A stretch of 64,000 nucleotides of DNA, from assembly GCF_025118155.1 (NCBI RefSeq), contig NW_026251411.1, positions 62,001 to 126,000 on the forward strand, read 5' to 3'. Below, in pieces: positions 48,001-61,724 of the stretch. Under the pieces are notes generated by a model. It was not told the origin of the DNA and made no database searches. It saw only the letters and a program-made list of their open reading frames with translations. Positions within the stretch are counted from its first letter, which is position 1. Every line of letters starts with the position of its first letter. The translations under genes were made by a program, and so were the position numbers. The stretch comes from Cokeromyces recurvatus (taxonomy: Eukaryota > Mucoromycota > Mucoromycetes > Mucorales > Mucoraceae).

Positions 48001-48958
48001 CAATTCATCTGCCCAGGAACTAGGTTCATTTAACTGAAAACTTTGATCATCTCGGTCCTTTTCTAATATCAAAATAGATCCGTCTTCAAAGGAAGCCATA
48101 AAGGTGTCTTCAAAGCCTGGAATCCATTTAATCATCGTCACACTCGAGGCATTCATGATACCCTAATCCCCCCAAAAAAAAGAGGATGTAATAAGATGGT
48201 TATTCAACTTGTATTTTTTTTTTCTTTCTTTCCTTCTCTTCTCTTAATCTTTACATTCTTGTTTAGACGTGTATATCTATTACAGTCCGTATCATACCAT
48301 ATAATATCACCAGAAGAAATCCAATCAACACATCAAAAGAATTGACGTCATGACAAGTTGGATAGGCTTTACCAAAACTTAACTACATAACGGATCCTAA
48401 TATATACATACATACATACATACATTTAAGGTTCTATGATAATCAAGGCTTGCTTGCTTGCTTATTATGATTACCTTCATTGGCTCATTCATATCTATAC
48501 AGTAAAAGTTTAATCCCAAATTAAAAAATAATTGCTTGTTGTTATATAGAGTCTTTGTCGTGTTTGCTACGTTTATATTATAGGAATCAAAAATGACGAT
48601 TTTAATTTTAACAAGTTATTTTTAGGTCGTTTATTAGTAGTGTGATGATGGTATCGGTTAAAGAAAGAGGATAATAGGATAGCAGATGATTCTGGGTCGT
48701 CGCTTTCATTTGATAATGATGATGAATGTTCCTTGTTAGGTGACAGATAAAGATTGCTTAGTAGGGAAATATGTGTACCTGTCATAAACTGGGGCGGTGT
48801 ATCGAAGAAAATATCGCAGACGAGTCTATAAGCACCCTCTGGCGTATTAATTTGTTTACAATGACAATTCTCATTCGTAGGTGGACAAGGCTTAAGTAAC
48901 TAGGTTTGTCAAACGTACTGTGACGTCGACTCGATGACAGAGGTGGATTATAGTACAT
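46702..48958 (-). CDS. WD40 protein of the creC/WDR20 family
   Basis: Family that binds and activates a deubiquitinase (CreB/Ubp9, USP12/46) and acts in carbon catabolite control in filamentous fungi. Features in order: [182 protein letters not shown], and the typical C-terminal [22 protein letters not shown]. Several introns are present; one (about 47948-48000) holds a T tract of about 53 bases. One-base shifts near 48897 and 48344 (both one T short on the coding strand) break the frame. The start at 48958 is tentative. Confidence 0.82.
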
Positions 48959-49373
48959 GCATAAAATTGTTTGAATTATATTCTAAAGAGGAATATCTAT
49001 AACTAAATATAGGCTTGCTTAAAAGGAAGACTATACATTTACAAAAAAGAAGAGAAGAGAAGGAAAAGAAAAAAAAAATTATTATTATTCTTTATTTTCT
49101 GTGACTATTTAGAAAAAAAGAAAAAATAATAAATATAATAAAAAAAAAAAAAAAATGAAATAAAAATAAATAAATTTTGCATAAACCATTTTATTGCTGC
49201 GTTTAATACATTCTAAGGTTAATTACATTATGGTTACAACAAGTATAATTTAAGTGTAACGACAACTATATTATTCTTCACGTCACAAGAATAATATAAT
49301 AATATTTATAAAGCCTTTTTTTTTTTTTACTCATCTTCTCTACCCCTCCCCCTTTTTTTTTAACTTAATAAAT
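48959..49373. promoter_or_regulatory. Divergent promoter region between creC-like and SVF1-like genes
   Basis: About 415 bp between two divergent starts, with A-rich and T-rich runs (49130-49155, 49319-49361). No specific site is identified. Confidence 0.4.
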
Positions 49374-50633
49374 AATGTCTTCCTGGTGTAAAGTATTTTA
49401 ATTTACGGTTATAATTTCAATTTTTATAAATTTAATATTTCTTTAAACGTTAGTTTCGCAACTTTCAAGTACTGTTTCAAATGTAACTGGCTTTGGTTCG
49501 GCAGTGGATGGTCTACGAACCGTAGCAGATACAATTAAAGATGGTGAAGCTTTTACTCCTCTTAATGAACATGATCTTGAATGGACTTTAGCGTCAGGTT
49601 CATCTACTGAAAATCAAGTTTTTTATATAACTACAAGACAGGTGGATTTGCTTTTGTTCAACTGATTCATTCTAATATTGGGTAATCATCATCATCATCA
49701 TCTTTATATACATATTTATTTATTTTTTGGTTTTTTTTCTTCTTTCTTTCTATAGTTTATGGAATCCTACTATTTCTTTACTTGCCGCTTTTATGATCCA
49801 CCCACGAATACCAGTATTTTTAAAAATATTAATATGAGCAGCAAATTTGAACTTTCATCCAACAAACGCTCTGTAAAACCGACTTCTTTTCTATCACGCT
49901 TGATGAGAAACAAGAGTGTTTCAAAATCAACATTACTCCCCTGAATTAGTTGTCTCATTCGACTTTAAACGTATCGATAAAGGGTTTAAAGTAGTGAGGG
50001 TAAGACTTACTTGGGCAAGGATGCAGGCTTTGTCTCACACAAATTTTGGCCTCGTGCGCATGCACAGGGGACCTTCATCATTAACCAAACCATTTATGAA
50101 TTGGAAGGTGATGGTATGTTCGTTCATGCAATCCAGGGTATGCAACCCCAATTGATTGCTTCCACCTGGAACTTTGCCAACTTTCATTCTGATCAGGCAT
50201 CTCTAGGTATGATGCAATTTCAGACTACAAAGCAATATGGATCCGTTCATGTCAACCAGGCTCGTTGGTATTGGATAACAAGCTCATCATGGTCTCTGTT
50301 GAAAATACGTCGACTTATTAGAAATGAAAAAGGATGAAGATACTCAATATGATATTCCTCAAAGGGTGAAACTGTCTTGGAAAGGAAAAACGATCGAAAA
50401 GTAAAGAAGATGTGGTCAATAGAGATGGTCGTGGAGGTCAAGAATTTGATCGATAAAATTGATATCTTGGCTGAAATTCCATATGTCATTCGCAAGCTAG
50501 TACAAACGTTTTTTAGTGCCATATATTTATCAGTGGCTTGATAAGGCAACAGCTTAATATCAAGATTGGTGATAAAGTAATTAATACAGAAGGATATTGC
50601 TTCCAAGAACTAGTCTTTGTTTCTAATTTTTAG
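49374..50633 (+). CDS. SVF1: SVF1-like survival factor (many frameshifts)
   Basis: Svf1 proteins protect against oxidative stress and are linked to ceramide transport. Segments matching the family in order: VTGFGSAVDGLRTVADTIKD, FTPLNEHDLEWTLASGSSTE, GGFAFVQLIHSNIG, TCRFYDPPTNTSIFKNINMS, SPELVVSFDFKRIDKGFKV, LGKDAGFVSHKFWPRAHAQG, MFVHAIQGMQPQLIASTWNF, LGMMQFQTTKQYGSVHVNQA, and the end NIKIGDKVINTEGYCFQELV. Introns at about 49387-49452 and 49681-49756. Six or more frame changes occur in 1.2 kb (for example near 49625, 49770, 49915, 50005, 50255, 50315), the worst density in the window. It could be a pseudogene or a poorly polished stretch. Confidence 0.8.
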
Positions 50634-51038
50634 AGTAAAAAAAAGAAAGAACAGAAAACACACACACACACACACATACATATATTATGTAATAATATTC
50701 ATTTAATGTATTTAGCTTTATCGTATTTGCCATCTAATTTGTATCCTTTAAATTAAATTTGCCGTCCCTTTTTATTTTTAAACCTCAAAAATTAAAGTCA
50801 TTGACAAATACTTTATGGTAAATGCCAAGCGTAAGCCGTTATTTATTGCAATACCAAAACGATAGGAAAAAGCTGGAATTTCTGTTAATTGAAACAAAAA
50901 AATATTATATAATAATAATAATAACTGAGCATAAAGGAAAGAGTAGTTAAAAAAAAAAGAGGTTGAAAATGAGTCTTCGAGACACTGTTTGATAAAGGAA
51001 AATGGTTGGCTTGAAGGAGAAGAAAAAAAAAACACATC

Positions 51039-51074
<36 letters not shown>

Positions 51075-51240
51075 CCCGTAACTGCAAACTTTTAAAGGTC
51101 GAAAGAATGTGGATTGAATCAGATTTATAGCGAAGGCTGTAAATAAATAAATAATTTTCATTATATTTGCCCGACGATTTTTCAATACATTTTTTTTCCT
51201 CCTCTCCGTTTTTTAATCATAAATTGCATAGTTTGTTATA
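50634..51240. other. Spacer between SVF1-like gene and the Trp-repeat gene
   Basis: AT-rich, with a CA repeat at 50660-50676 and a T tract at about 51043-51074. No gene recognised; the 3' part should contain the promoter of the next gene. Confidence 0.5.
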
Positions 51241-52788
51241 ATGGCAACAACTATTTTAATGGTAAATCGTGGGCTGACATGTTAGATGACGATGATCCTG
51301 ACGACCTTCCTTCACCTAGCAATGAACTCTTGAATAACAACTTGTTTTCGATGAGCGACACTAAATCAGCACAAAAAGAAGAGGAGCTGGATTTAATTAG
51401 TTCGCCATTAGGTCAAAACGATTTCCATTGAAGAGGATATATAAACAACAACAGGTAGTAGTAGAAGTTAGTGATACTACTACTATTATTTCAGATAAAG
51501 AAAAAATATCAGTCACCGAAAATAGTGTTGATGATGAACAAGTTAATGGCATGTCTAATGATGAACAACTTGCTGATGAAACTAAAATTTTTACTCAACA
51601 AGGTAATGAAGGAGACTATAAAAACAGATTGTTGAGGGAGAAGGAAAGCCTGCTGATGAGACCGGGAAGGAAACTATAGCGATGATATTAACAAAAAGGT
51701 AACACAAAAAATGCACAAACCTGAAAAAATAAAAATAAAAAATAAAATAAAATAAAAAATACAGTAATAGAGAATCAAGATGAGCTTATTAAAAAAATTG
51801 ATTCCAATTTCAACTAATGATTCTATAGAGGTCAAAGACAATGAAAAAGTACAGCCTGTTGATCAAGTATTGGAAAAAGAAGTTCATCAATCTGTTGGAG
51901 AAAACAAAAACGAATCATTTGTGCAAAAGGAGCCTATTGAAGAACAAAATGTAATACAGCCCGAAAGTTCTGTATCAAAAGCACCTATTAAAGAAGTAAC
52001 TCAGTCAGAACCTCAATCTAAAAACACCGGTAATATCAGTTGGGCTGATCTTATGGACGCCAGTGATGATTCTGAAAATTCATTTATTGAAGATAATTCA
52101 CTTGTTGAAAAAGAAAATGTTGAATTTGTTGATAAAGAGGCTGATCAGAATAATAAAGCAATCGATGGTTGTCAGAATTTGCTTATATAAACAAGCAGAC
52201 TGAAAATTTAGTCATCAAAGATGAAGAGGGAGTTTGTAAGCCTGTTAAGGAGGAGGAGGTTGGTATATCTAAATATGCGTCAAGTGGCTGGGGTGACTTT
52301 ATTAGCACTAGTAAGGACACTGAAGGATGGGCTATAGGAAGTTCACTGTCGGATACTAAGACAATTGAAAACAATTCAAACAATACCTAATGACGCCTCC
52401 ACTAGCTGGAGTCATTTCGGTCAACAAGAGGATGATAAATATACTTGGGATACTCATGAAACAACTCACACTCGTGTTCGTGCTCGACCCATAATTGCTA
52501 AAGAAGTCTTGCAACGACTCAAAAATATGACTACAACTACAACAAAGAGTTGGGAAAAGAAGGTATCCAATAAGCCAAAATCTGTTGAAAATCAGCTTAA
52601 TACAGTTGACTTTAGTGATACTGCTAAAAGCATTTGGGCTACACCGTCTTATCAAACCCGTAGATACTCTAATAGTCCACACAAGAGCCCAACGATTCCT
52701 AACAATGATAAAGATAAAGACAGGGATTCGCATGTCCACACTTTACAAAATACTAAAAAAGATAGTAAGTATCTTCTTAATTACCTAA

Positions 52789-52827
<39 letters not shown>

Positions 52828-54355
52828 CCTTTCTAAATAGTCTTTATAGGTGATAATGGTTGGGACATTAAGAACAATAATACTAAATTAAACACAAATG
52901 AAAGTAGTGATTCGAATGCTAATAATAAGAATGGTAGTATAAATTAGTATACCTATGAGCAGCATGTGTATTGATATAGTAATTTTAGATGAAAATTCAT
53001 GGACTTCTAATGATAATTATGTTTTTACAGTAGAAGGTAATAATAATAATAATAATATGTTATTTAAGTATGATGATTATTTATTGTATATAGCTATTAC
53101 GAAAGAAAACAATACTGCAACAATGAACGCATGGAGCACTGCAGCAGAACAATTTGATAAAGAAGCTTCAGAGCTCGAAAAGAAGATTTCTATGATGAAA
53201 GAAAATAACATTCCTTTAGTGACTGTCGAGCAACAAGCTACCGCCATCGATGCATGGAATTCTTCAGCAACTTCATCTACTGTAGAAGAGCCTAAGAAGG
53301 AACATGATGAAAGTTGGGACCCAAATGCTTGGCCATCACCTCAGTCCCTGGCTGATCAGTGGGAGGTGATGGATACTACTAAGAACAAACAGTCAAATGT
53401 TGTAGAAGATCAAATGGGAAAAAACGAAGTTTCACAAAATCAGTCTACTTGGGATACAAACACTACTTCTTGGAATAATGAACAGACTACTTGGAATACA
53501 AACACCACCTCTTGGAATAGTGAGCAGCCTACATGGGATAATCAACAATTTTCTTGGGGAAATGACAAACAAGAAACTCAATGGGGCGCACAACAACAGG
53601 ACTTTCCAACTACAAGTGAGAGCACAAGTTTGAATGATATACTAAGTAGAGACAATACTATTGCTACGCATAAACCTAATACTAAAGGTAGTAGTAGTTG
53701 GAAGGATATATTATCTGTTACGGAGAACGATAACATTGCTGGATGGAATTCATTTGCCAAGCATAATGATGAGGCAGTGCAATCATTCAAGAAGAATGAT
53801 AAACCAAAAGAGTCTATGATTCAGCAACAAGAATCACAATCACGACAAGTGGAGCCACTCTGGAAGCAATCAAATGCTAATGTTCCTGGATCTACTAATA
53901 ATGAACATCCATCTGCGGCGATTGAAATGCCAACTATTCGATTAAGTGACTTTTTGACTACTAAAGAGCCTACTACTACTACTACTACTGCTGCTGCTAC
54001 TGCTGCTCCAATAACCATTGATATGCCAGCTGTTCGCTTGGAGGATATTATTTCTACTCCAAATAACACAGTTGATATGCCAACCATTCGCTTAAGCGAC
54101 TTTACAAATACTAAACTTCCCCCTACCGCTGAAATTAAACTTAGCCTAGCTGATCTTTCTAAGGAAGACCGTAGCCTTATTTTGAGTTTAGCTGATAATT
54201 CACAACAAGAGATTACTCTTCATCTTAGTGATTTCATGAAGGCCAATAAGAATGAAAAGAAATTTAATTTTGTATATACTGGACCCTCTTTAGATCGTGA
54301 AGCACCAAAGGAGATCACAATGAGTTTGAATGATTTGATCTCCGGGCATTTTTGA
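51241..54355 (+). CDS. Disordered Trp-rich, short-motif-repeat protein
   Basis: Not assigned to a family. Starts MATTI and continues in shifting frames (T-run deletion near 51262, others near 51418, 51700, 52185, 52385) to a long clean frame 52955-54355. Almost all of it is low-complexity, acidic and polar, so probably disordered. Two features repeat. Trp residues lie in a polar context (SWADMLD, SWADLMD, SGWGDF, EGWAIG, NGWDIK, and two 14-residue tandem units at 53444-53527 of the type TWxTNTTSWNxEQ-x). A motif of the form (W/L)-x-D-hydrophobic-hydrophobic recurs about 11 times, six of them in the last 150 residues (MPTIRLSDFL, MPAVRLEDII, MPTIRLSDFT, IKLSLADLS, ITLHLSDFM, ITMSLNDLI). An intron at about 52768-52849 contains a long T tract. 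Confidence 0.6.
53444..53527 (+). repeat. Two 42-bp tandem repeats encoding 14-aa Trp units
   Basis: In-frame units 53444-53485 and 53486-53527 encode (S/T)TW-D/N-TNTTSWN-N/S-EQ. A partial third follows (PTWDNQQFSWGND). Part of the Trp-rich protein. Confidence 0.9.
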
Positions 54356-54680
54356 GAAAAATTAAAAAAGAAGTAAATATTAATTTAATAAATATAAAAT
54401 AATAATTTTGATGTTATATATAATATGGATAGAAGTGGTAGTAATATTTGTAAAGTATCCAAAAAAGAAAAGAAAAATAGCCTTTTTTTTATAGATTGAA
54501 ATATCTCGATAACTGAGACGATATTGATGCATGATCTTTATTGTACATATAAACTGTATAAATCTATTAGGTAATATAAATTATCACATTAGATAGGCAT
54601 ACATGGCTTAGGGACTTGAAACAAAAAAAGAAAGACACTTTGTATGCATAGACCTATAAAATTTAATGTATACATATATA

Positions 54681-54728
54681 CAGTCAATACGATGGACATT
54701 GTCGCCAATTAACAAATAATTGTCGCAA
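54681..54728 (+). repeat. Left terminal inverted repeat of the second element
   Basis: Begins CAGTCAATACGATGGACATT and continues to TTGTC. Pairs with 61725-61772 with about five or six mismatches. TA precedes it. Confidence 0.85.
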
Positions 54729-55629
54729 AAGAAATTTCGTTTTAGGAAAAGCGTATTATCGTAATTGTATTAAAATTTCTTTTAGAGGGGTTCTTTATAT
54801 ATACATTTGATAATTTTGTTATAGAACAAGCTCTGGATATAAGCACAAATAATATTATAAAAGATGGATTACATAATACAGGACAAACTATAAACCTGAA
54901 CATATAATAATAAAAGATAACATATTTTTTGTACACTCTTTGAAACTCTATCTCTTTCTTCTCTTTAAAGCCATTATTCCTTTCAAACTGATCAAACTAA
55001 AGAGCCTTGTTATCATGATCATCATAAAAAAGAGCTCAATTACCATAATACAGTAATAAGAAAGCTTACAGCCTAACTATTTAAAATGCATAAACTGCCA
55101 AGAATATCTTGTACAATTGAAAATAAAACTGCTGTATAAAATGACATTTTTTATATTATTGATAGCTTATTTATTTACTCTTATTCTTTTTGGAGAATGT
55201 ATGAATATCATGCTCTGTCGTGTAACTGCAATTTAACTAGTTTTAGCTTAATTATTTTACAAGAATGCTCAACATATTCACATGAATACATATAACAAAC
55301 TTGTTTTCTTTTTCTTACTTTCTTACTTTCTTGCTTACTTTCAAAGAAGACAGTAATGCTTTACTACATTCAAATAAAAGGCAAAACTTATCTCTAAAGT
55401 ATTAAAAAGAAAAGAGAAAAAAAAAGAAAAGGAGAAAGGCAGGAGAGAAGATTTAACGCAAAGTAAATTAAAAACAAAAAAAAATACGCTAAGATTAAAC
55501 TTTAATAACTTCTCCTTCTTTTCGTTTATTTTTTTTCTCCTGAATTTTACTATAAAAAAAAGTACATTTTTTCGTTTTTTTCCTTTTTTTTCTTCTTCTT
55601 TTCTTTAGCTTTTTTTTATTTTTCCTATT

Positions 55630-56560
55630 CTTCTTTATTTTTACTTGAAACTATGGGTAGACATTGTCAGGGTTATGAAGTGTGCTCAAGTCACATAGCT
55701 TGGCTTACTTGAGTTTGTAGAACTGTCCGTTTATAACATGGCTAAAGGAGAGGGCCTAGACTCTCTTTTGGTTACTACATGCATATCCGCCTTCACCTTG
55801 GGTTATTGCAACCTTAGATAATTGATGGGACCTTATCGAATTTTGACTGCTCAAGTTTGATTTATTTCCAAAGGAGGAGGGAAATAAAAAGGATACTTGG
55901 GGTTGGAAATTGTAAACCTGTTCCTTTTTTAGGGAGATTAGCGTACTCTTTGTCTGCACCATTGAAAGGGCTTATCTCAAGGTTTAGTTTTTCTGTTTTT
56001 CTTTTTGGAGGTTTTTCCTTCTTTTTATTTTTATCTAGTTGCTGTTTATAAAATAAAAATAGATAAGGATGCACAGCTTACGTTTCTGACCGTGGTTTTT
56101 TCATCTATTTATTTAGTTGAAGAATCCCAACTTGTATTTACTGTTAAGTCAAAAGTAGATGCTAGGGGTCAAAGAAGGGACATTCTCAGGTAAACAATAG
56201 TCAGGTCGTGCACTTCATGTATCTGGATTCCTTCCACTTCGCCACGCTACAGGTCAGAATGTTTAGCCCGGCTTCCAATGAAACTTACATCCAACTGTAT
56301 TTTTTATTGGGTAGGAAGTGAGGAATCCTATCTTTTTCTTCTGCAAGGCTTGGGCCAGGTTGGACTTTGCCAAGTGTCTACTAGTTGAAATTGGACGTTT
56401 ATCTTTCAAGTAGAAATTTAGAGGGAGAAGAAAAAATTACAGCCCGTATCAATTTGTAATTGTATGGGTTGTAATATTATTTTTGGGATTAGATATGCTT
56501 TCACCTTCTCGTGGTTAATCCTGTTAGTATCAAGTCTCTTTTAAAGAGATTTGAGAACTA
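55630..56560. other. Less AT-rich island inside the second element
   Basis: This stretch is visibly richer in G and C than its surroundings (for example GGAGAGGGCCTAGACTCTC at about 55749 and GCCCGGCTTCC at about 56265). No protein, tRNA or rRNA is recognised. It might be a separate, older insertion or a non-coding transcript. Confidence 0.4.
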
Positions 56561-59500
56561 AGAAAAGCATCTTTTTTTATAATATTAATAAAAATGAAAA
56601 AAAAAATAATTTAATAAAATCGTGTTCTACAATAAAGTTGCTTCTCTAATAAGTATTTTATTATAACAAAAGTGGTGAAAGACTATAACAGCACAGTGTA
56701 TAAATATTAAAAAGATTATTGTATATTTTCCCTAAGATTTCTTTCCTCTCAAGGTAAGTTATGTATGGTTAAATAAATTCAGCATCACTAGAATGTACAT
56801 TGTCAGAATAAGACTAAAACTAGCCAACATTCATAATGAGCATTCATAATCTGATTGCTGTACAAAAGACTGTTCATCTTTAGGGTATAACTTGAAGTTG
56901 TTTCAAGCCTTGCCATCATAAATATCCATTATTTAAACTGGAAATAAACTAACTTTGGTTTTCCAACTAGTGATTTTTTTTTCAACACAATTTTCTCCAA
57001 GAAAAATTTTCTTTGGGTATTGATTATTGAGTAGTTATATATATAAAGACTGAAGGGAGGCTTGACCGATTCATCGAAAAGAAGTTGTTGAAATATCTCA
57101 GCCTTTGCAAAGGATTTTTTTTATTACAAAATTTTCTACAAAGACAATCCCTTTACTCCTCAGTAACGTATCTACGGATGTTATAATGTCACTTAATACA
57201 AGAAACGTATTATTGAAGTCTATCATGAAAACAAAAAAAGATTTCCATTTGACATCACCTGTAAAATGTAATAACACGTTTTTGGAAACGATACTGTTAG
57301 ATAAAGTCTTTTATTGAGGTATTAATGAAGGTCATCATTGTTTTGAGGTTTTTGCCAGTTACATATTGCTCTTGGATGAGCATTGACTTCATAAAGAATA
57401 TAAAGGGTAATTGCTCCTTCAGTAAATTTGTCTCCTTATATGGATTAATTAAAGGAAAATCTATAAATTAACTAAAGTTAATGCACATGATGTGAACATA
57501 CATTTAATAAGAAACTACTGCTATCTTTTATTATGTACGATGCATCTTGCTATTAGATGACTTCTTTTCATAATTCATATGTTGATGCACTCACTATTTA
57601 TCGCTAACTTGAACCCTTCTACAATACTCGACTGTTTTTTTCTTTTTTTTACTTATAATATAGAGTAGATTTTCTTATTATTATCTTATTCACCTTAAAT
57701 TACACTAAAATAGACTTCTTCTAAAAATTTCATAAAAAAGAAAAAAAAAAAAGGCAGATCGCCAAGTTTTATTCAGCAATTAAACTATTTCCCTGGCAGA
57801 TTGTGTCGTCGTTGACTATAGAAAGTATAGTTAATTACTATTATAACATTACTCTTTTTAGGAATTTATATCCTTTTTTTTTAGTAGAGTAAAAAGCCAA
57901 AGAGTACAATCCACGACCTCTAATAAGAAGGTGCTTATAATCCAGTGTTACTATCGAATAGTACATGACATACTTAATAATGGCTTATCTGCTGAAGATC
58001 CAGGAGACTCTATACAACTTGATAATGAATCGGTAATAACGCCTTTTTTTCCCTCACTCTTTTGGGACAATGAATCTTAAAGTATAACGGTTGATAAACC
58101 GAAAGAAATACAATTCAAGTTTAGTAGCCCCCAAATAAAAATGTTAATTTCATTTGTAACCTTATCCTTACCTTACCTTGCTAATACTAATACTGATAAT
58201 AATAAAGAAACCGTCCAAATAGTGTCAATTTTGAAATGTAAGACTACTACAAGTCAATTAGTGAATCAATAAAGAGGATTACGAGTAAGAGACTTCAGAT
58301 ATTAAACCGGCTCATATTTCTTGCTATCATATGATGACATTGATAGATGGTTGCTCGAAAAAAGGGTCGAATATAATAGAAATTACATAAGGTGTACGTA
58401 AATCACTTGGAAATTGAATTGATAATGAATTATTAAAATTGATCCATTGTAAAAGTTATGATCACGCCTGTAAGAACAGTAAATGGTAGTCGAGTCATTG
58501 TAGCTGACAGATATAAAAGTATTAAACAAGTAAGGCTGATTGATATTTTCCTCACTATCTCGTGCAAAATATCGCGGGATAATACGTTTTACAAGTGATA
58601 TGACATCTTTTTTCTTTTTTTTTTTTTTGGCAAAGTTGATCTATGACAGCTTAACTGTTATGGCTACCATTTCACAAATAAAGACAGTGTTTTAAATGCA
58701 AAAGATAAGAAAGAGAAAATAGAAAAGACAAGTATGTGAAAACTCTGTATAGTTTATTAAGAAAAAAAAAATAATATGGAAAAACGACAAGGGCTGTTTA
58801 TATATTTTCGCAAGGTAAGTGGTATGAATAAATAAATACTGGTATAATAAAACATTATACATCAATATTGTTTCCGAATAATCCTGCTTATGTTAATATT
58901 AATTCACAGTGAATATTCCAGCTATTTCGTTTCTAAATATAAAGAAAATGGAACAAAACGTACTCTTAGTGACAAGTTCAATTTTTTTTATACATTAAAC
59001 GGAAAAAAAAAGGAAATATGCATACATAAAAAAAATATAAAAATCAAGAAAAGCGATGAATAAGTACACAATATCTTTAAAATATTGTACTTATCTTAGT
59101 TAATTTTTAAAGAAAAATAATCTGATTGTAAAGGAGGAATAGTAATCATGATAGTTTCTCTGATAAGATATTAGTCAATAGTTACATAATCACCACTACA
59201 CCATATCCTATATTTCTGTATTTTTTAAGTCATTACTTGTTTTTATACTTCTTAAAGTCAATTTGGAGCAAAAAGATATTTTATTATACAAACAATAGTT
59301 AAAGAAGGCACAAGATTATTAAAAGACGCGTAAGAAAAGAAATATTTATTTTATTTTTATTTTCATTTTTATTTCATATAAAAAAGTGAATCCCCAATTC
59401 GTCAACAGTAATAATTACTGCAGTCCAAAGGTGGCCGCGTGGAGGCTAGGATTCTTTGCACCTTCTTTGTTCTTGTATTTTTTATTTTTACTAGGAGGTT

Positions 59501-61724
59501 AGAAAAACCATAGCGATCACAATATGTAACGCCCTCTGAATCAACAAGATACCCTACAATGTCCTCCTAATTCAAGGAGGGCAAGATAGGGTGTCTTCCT
59601 CATCAAGAGCCCGGTACATAAGTGGTAACCATGAGAAAAAGAATTTCCTCCTAGGGCAGGGAAGAAGAATAAAATAGTATTATTTAATGACTTACCTATA
59701 GAAGAAATAGTAATAATAAAGAAGAAAAAGAAGAAAAAATAACTTTGAATATCTACTTTTTTATAAGAATAAGGAGGTCGTTGTTGTAAATTACAGTCAC
59801 AATCATATGAAATCGATAAGAATATGTGTTACCCCACATTTAATACACACACACACAGTTACATTATTTAATTTTCTTCTTTCTTATAAAAAGTAACAAT
59901 GTGTAGAATAGTAAAATGTTGTCAATTTTATATCTTCTTTATGACTATATAAATGTGTTTAGTTAAAGAAAAGAAAAAGAAATAAATAAATGTCTTTTTT
60001 TTTCACTTTTTTGTTTATATTCTCATAAACTTTCTTTTTCCTAATTAGGCAACTAATATGCATCTCATTTAGTCTCCCTTATGTTGTGCTTAAAATCATT
60101 TTTTACCACATACATTGTTTGCCAAAATGAGATTGTAAAGATTAACGATTTTAGCTTCTTTGACGTATGCTATGAAAACCAGTTTAAGTATCTTTGATTT
60201 GCATTCACAGTAATCTTTCCTACATCCCTTTTAAATACTAAGACATGTTATAGATAATATATTCCTTATCCATATGTTTAATCAAGAAACATGACATTAT
60301 AAGTCAGCACATAATAAATTTTTAACGTACATTAAAATGAATCGGCTCTATTCCAATGATTACAATGACTGTAAAGAACTCTTATAAAGACTAAAAGGGA
60401 GACAAGAAGAATGATAGACAACATGTTACTATATACCAAATATAAAGGAGGAAATGTATTCCTTTTTTCAAATCTCTACTGTTGCTACATTTTAGCTCTG
60501 GAATATCTCCTTTTGTAATGAAGATAATAATGAGAATAATTAGTTCTGATGATACCTATTTTCCCTAAAAATATATATACATGTATATATACTCTATAGC
60601 AATAATGTTCGTATTACTACTGTCTTTTTATTAGAGCTATCTTTTCTGTATAATTTACGGCTTTTGAAATATAATTCTTAACCTCTTTTAGCCTTCAAGT
60701 TTGTAGGCATTGACAAATATATGACAATATACTACATAGAACAAGGGATTTATTAGGTAATTCATTTCAACTTTTTTTTTTTGATGAGGCAAAATATGAA
60801 CTTTAAATATAAAATTGGATAAAGGAAAAGTTAAGATTATTCATTTTGTTTATACAATATCCAGATAAAGTTTCAGTAAAATAAAGGAGAAAAAAAAAGT
60901 TGAATATTGTCAGAAAAGAAATATCCTTGCATTTATTACTGTTACAGTGATAGAATTGTTATATTTGTCAATATCTTCTTTTTTGAAGTAATCGAGAACA
61001 TTCTTCTTTACACTAGTTTATAGAGATATTGATTGTTATTACAATATTCTTGGTAGAGCTTTTTTTTATAGTCTTTGTTCCTAAGTAAGCCATAATAATG
61101 TATAGTATTAGCTAGAGAAGCTGCTAATCAATTAAAAGAGTCTGTATATTACGTTACTTGTATTATCAAACATAACAACTATAGATTTGTATCTGTATAG
61201 GCATAAAATAAGGCTTTTTAGACACCCTATTTTTCTTCATATAGCTTAAGGGCCATAATGATACCAAGATACATAATATACATATCTACGGTAAATATAT
61301 ATAAATATAAGGGAGGTGTCATGAGCTGACTTATAATATCATGTTTCATGATTAAACATGCGGATCATAAATTTATTTAAGAAATTCTATCCTGAATCTC
61401 TCTTGATCCGCTCCATCTAATAATATTAAAATCACTAACACTTCATTGTCAACAAAATACCTTATTCGGTCGTAACTATCACTTTTCTGATTCACATCTT
61501 ATCCTCAGACCTCTTTAACAATTCTTATAAATACCCTATCAATTTAAATTCATTAAATAAAATCATTGACTTTAGAACTATTATTCGAACTTATTGATTT
61601 CTTTTGTCTTAATATTATTTTTTTATTTTCTAATATTTTTTATTTGATATTTTAGAAGAAATATCACAGTATTAAACAAAAAGAAGAGCTCAGGAAGAGG
61701 AAAACACTACAATTGTTTCTCAAC

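Noticed and set aside
52955..53105. Separate gene starting at the ATG at 52955
   Set aside because: The first 40 codons have different character and sit next to an intron-like segment; the rest continues the style of the upstream Trp-rich protein, so it is treated as one gene.
59525..59863. Possible solo Ty3-type LTR with TGTAACGCCC start and GTTACA end
   Set aside because: Terminal hexamers are inverted, but flanking 5-mers (CAATA and TTATT) do not match as a target duplication and no internal LTR features were seen.
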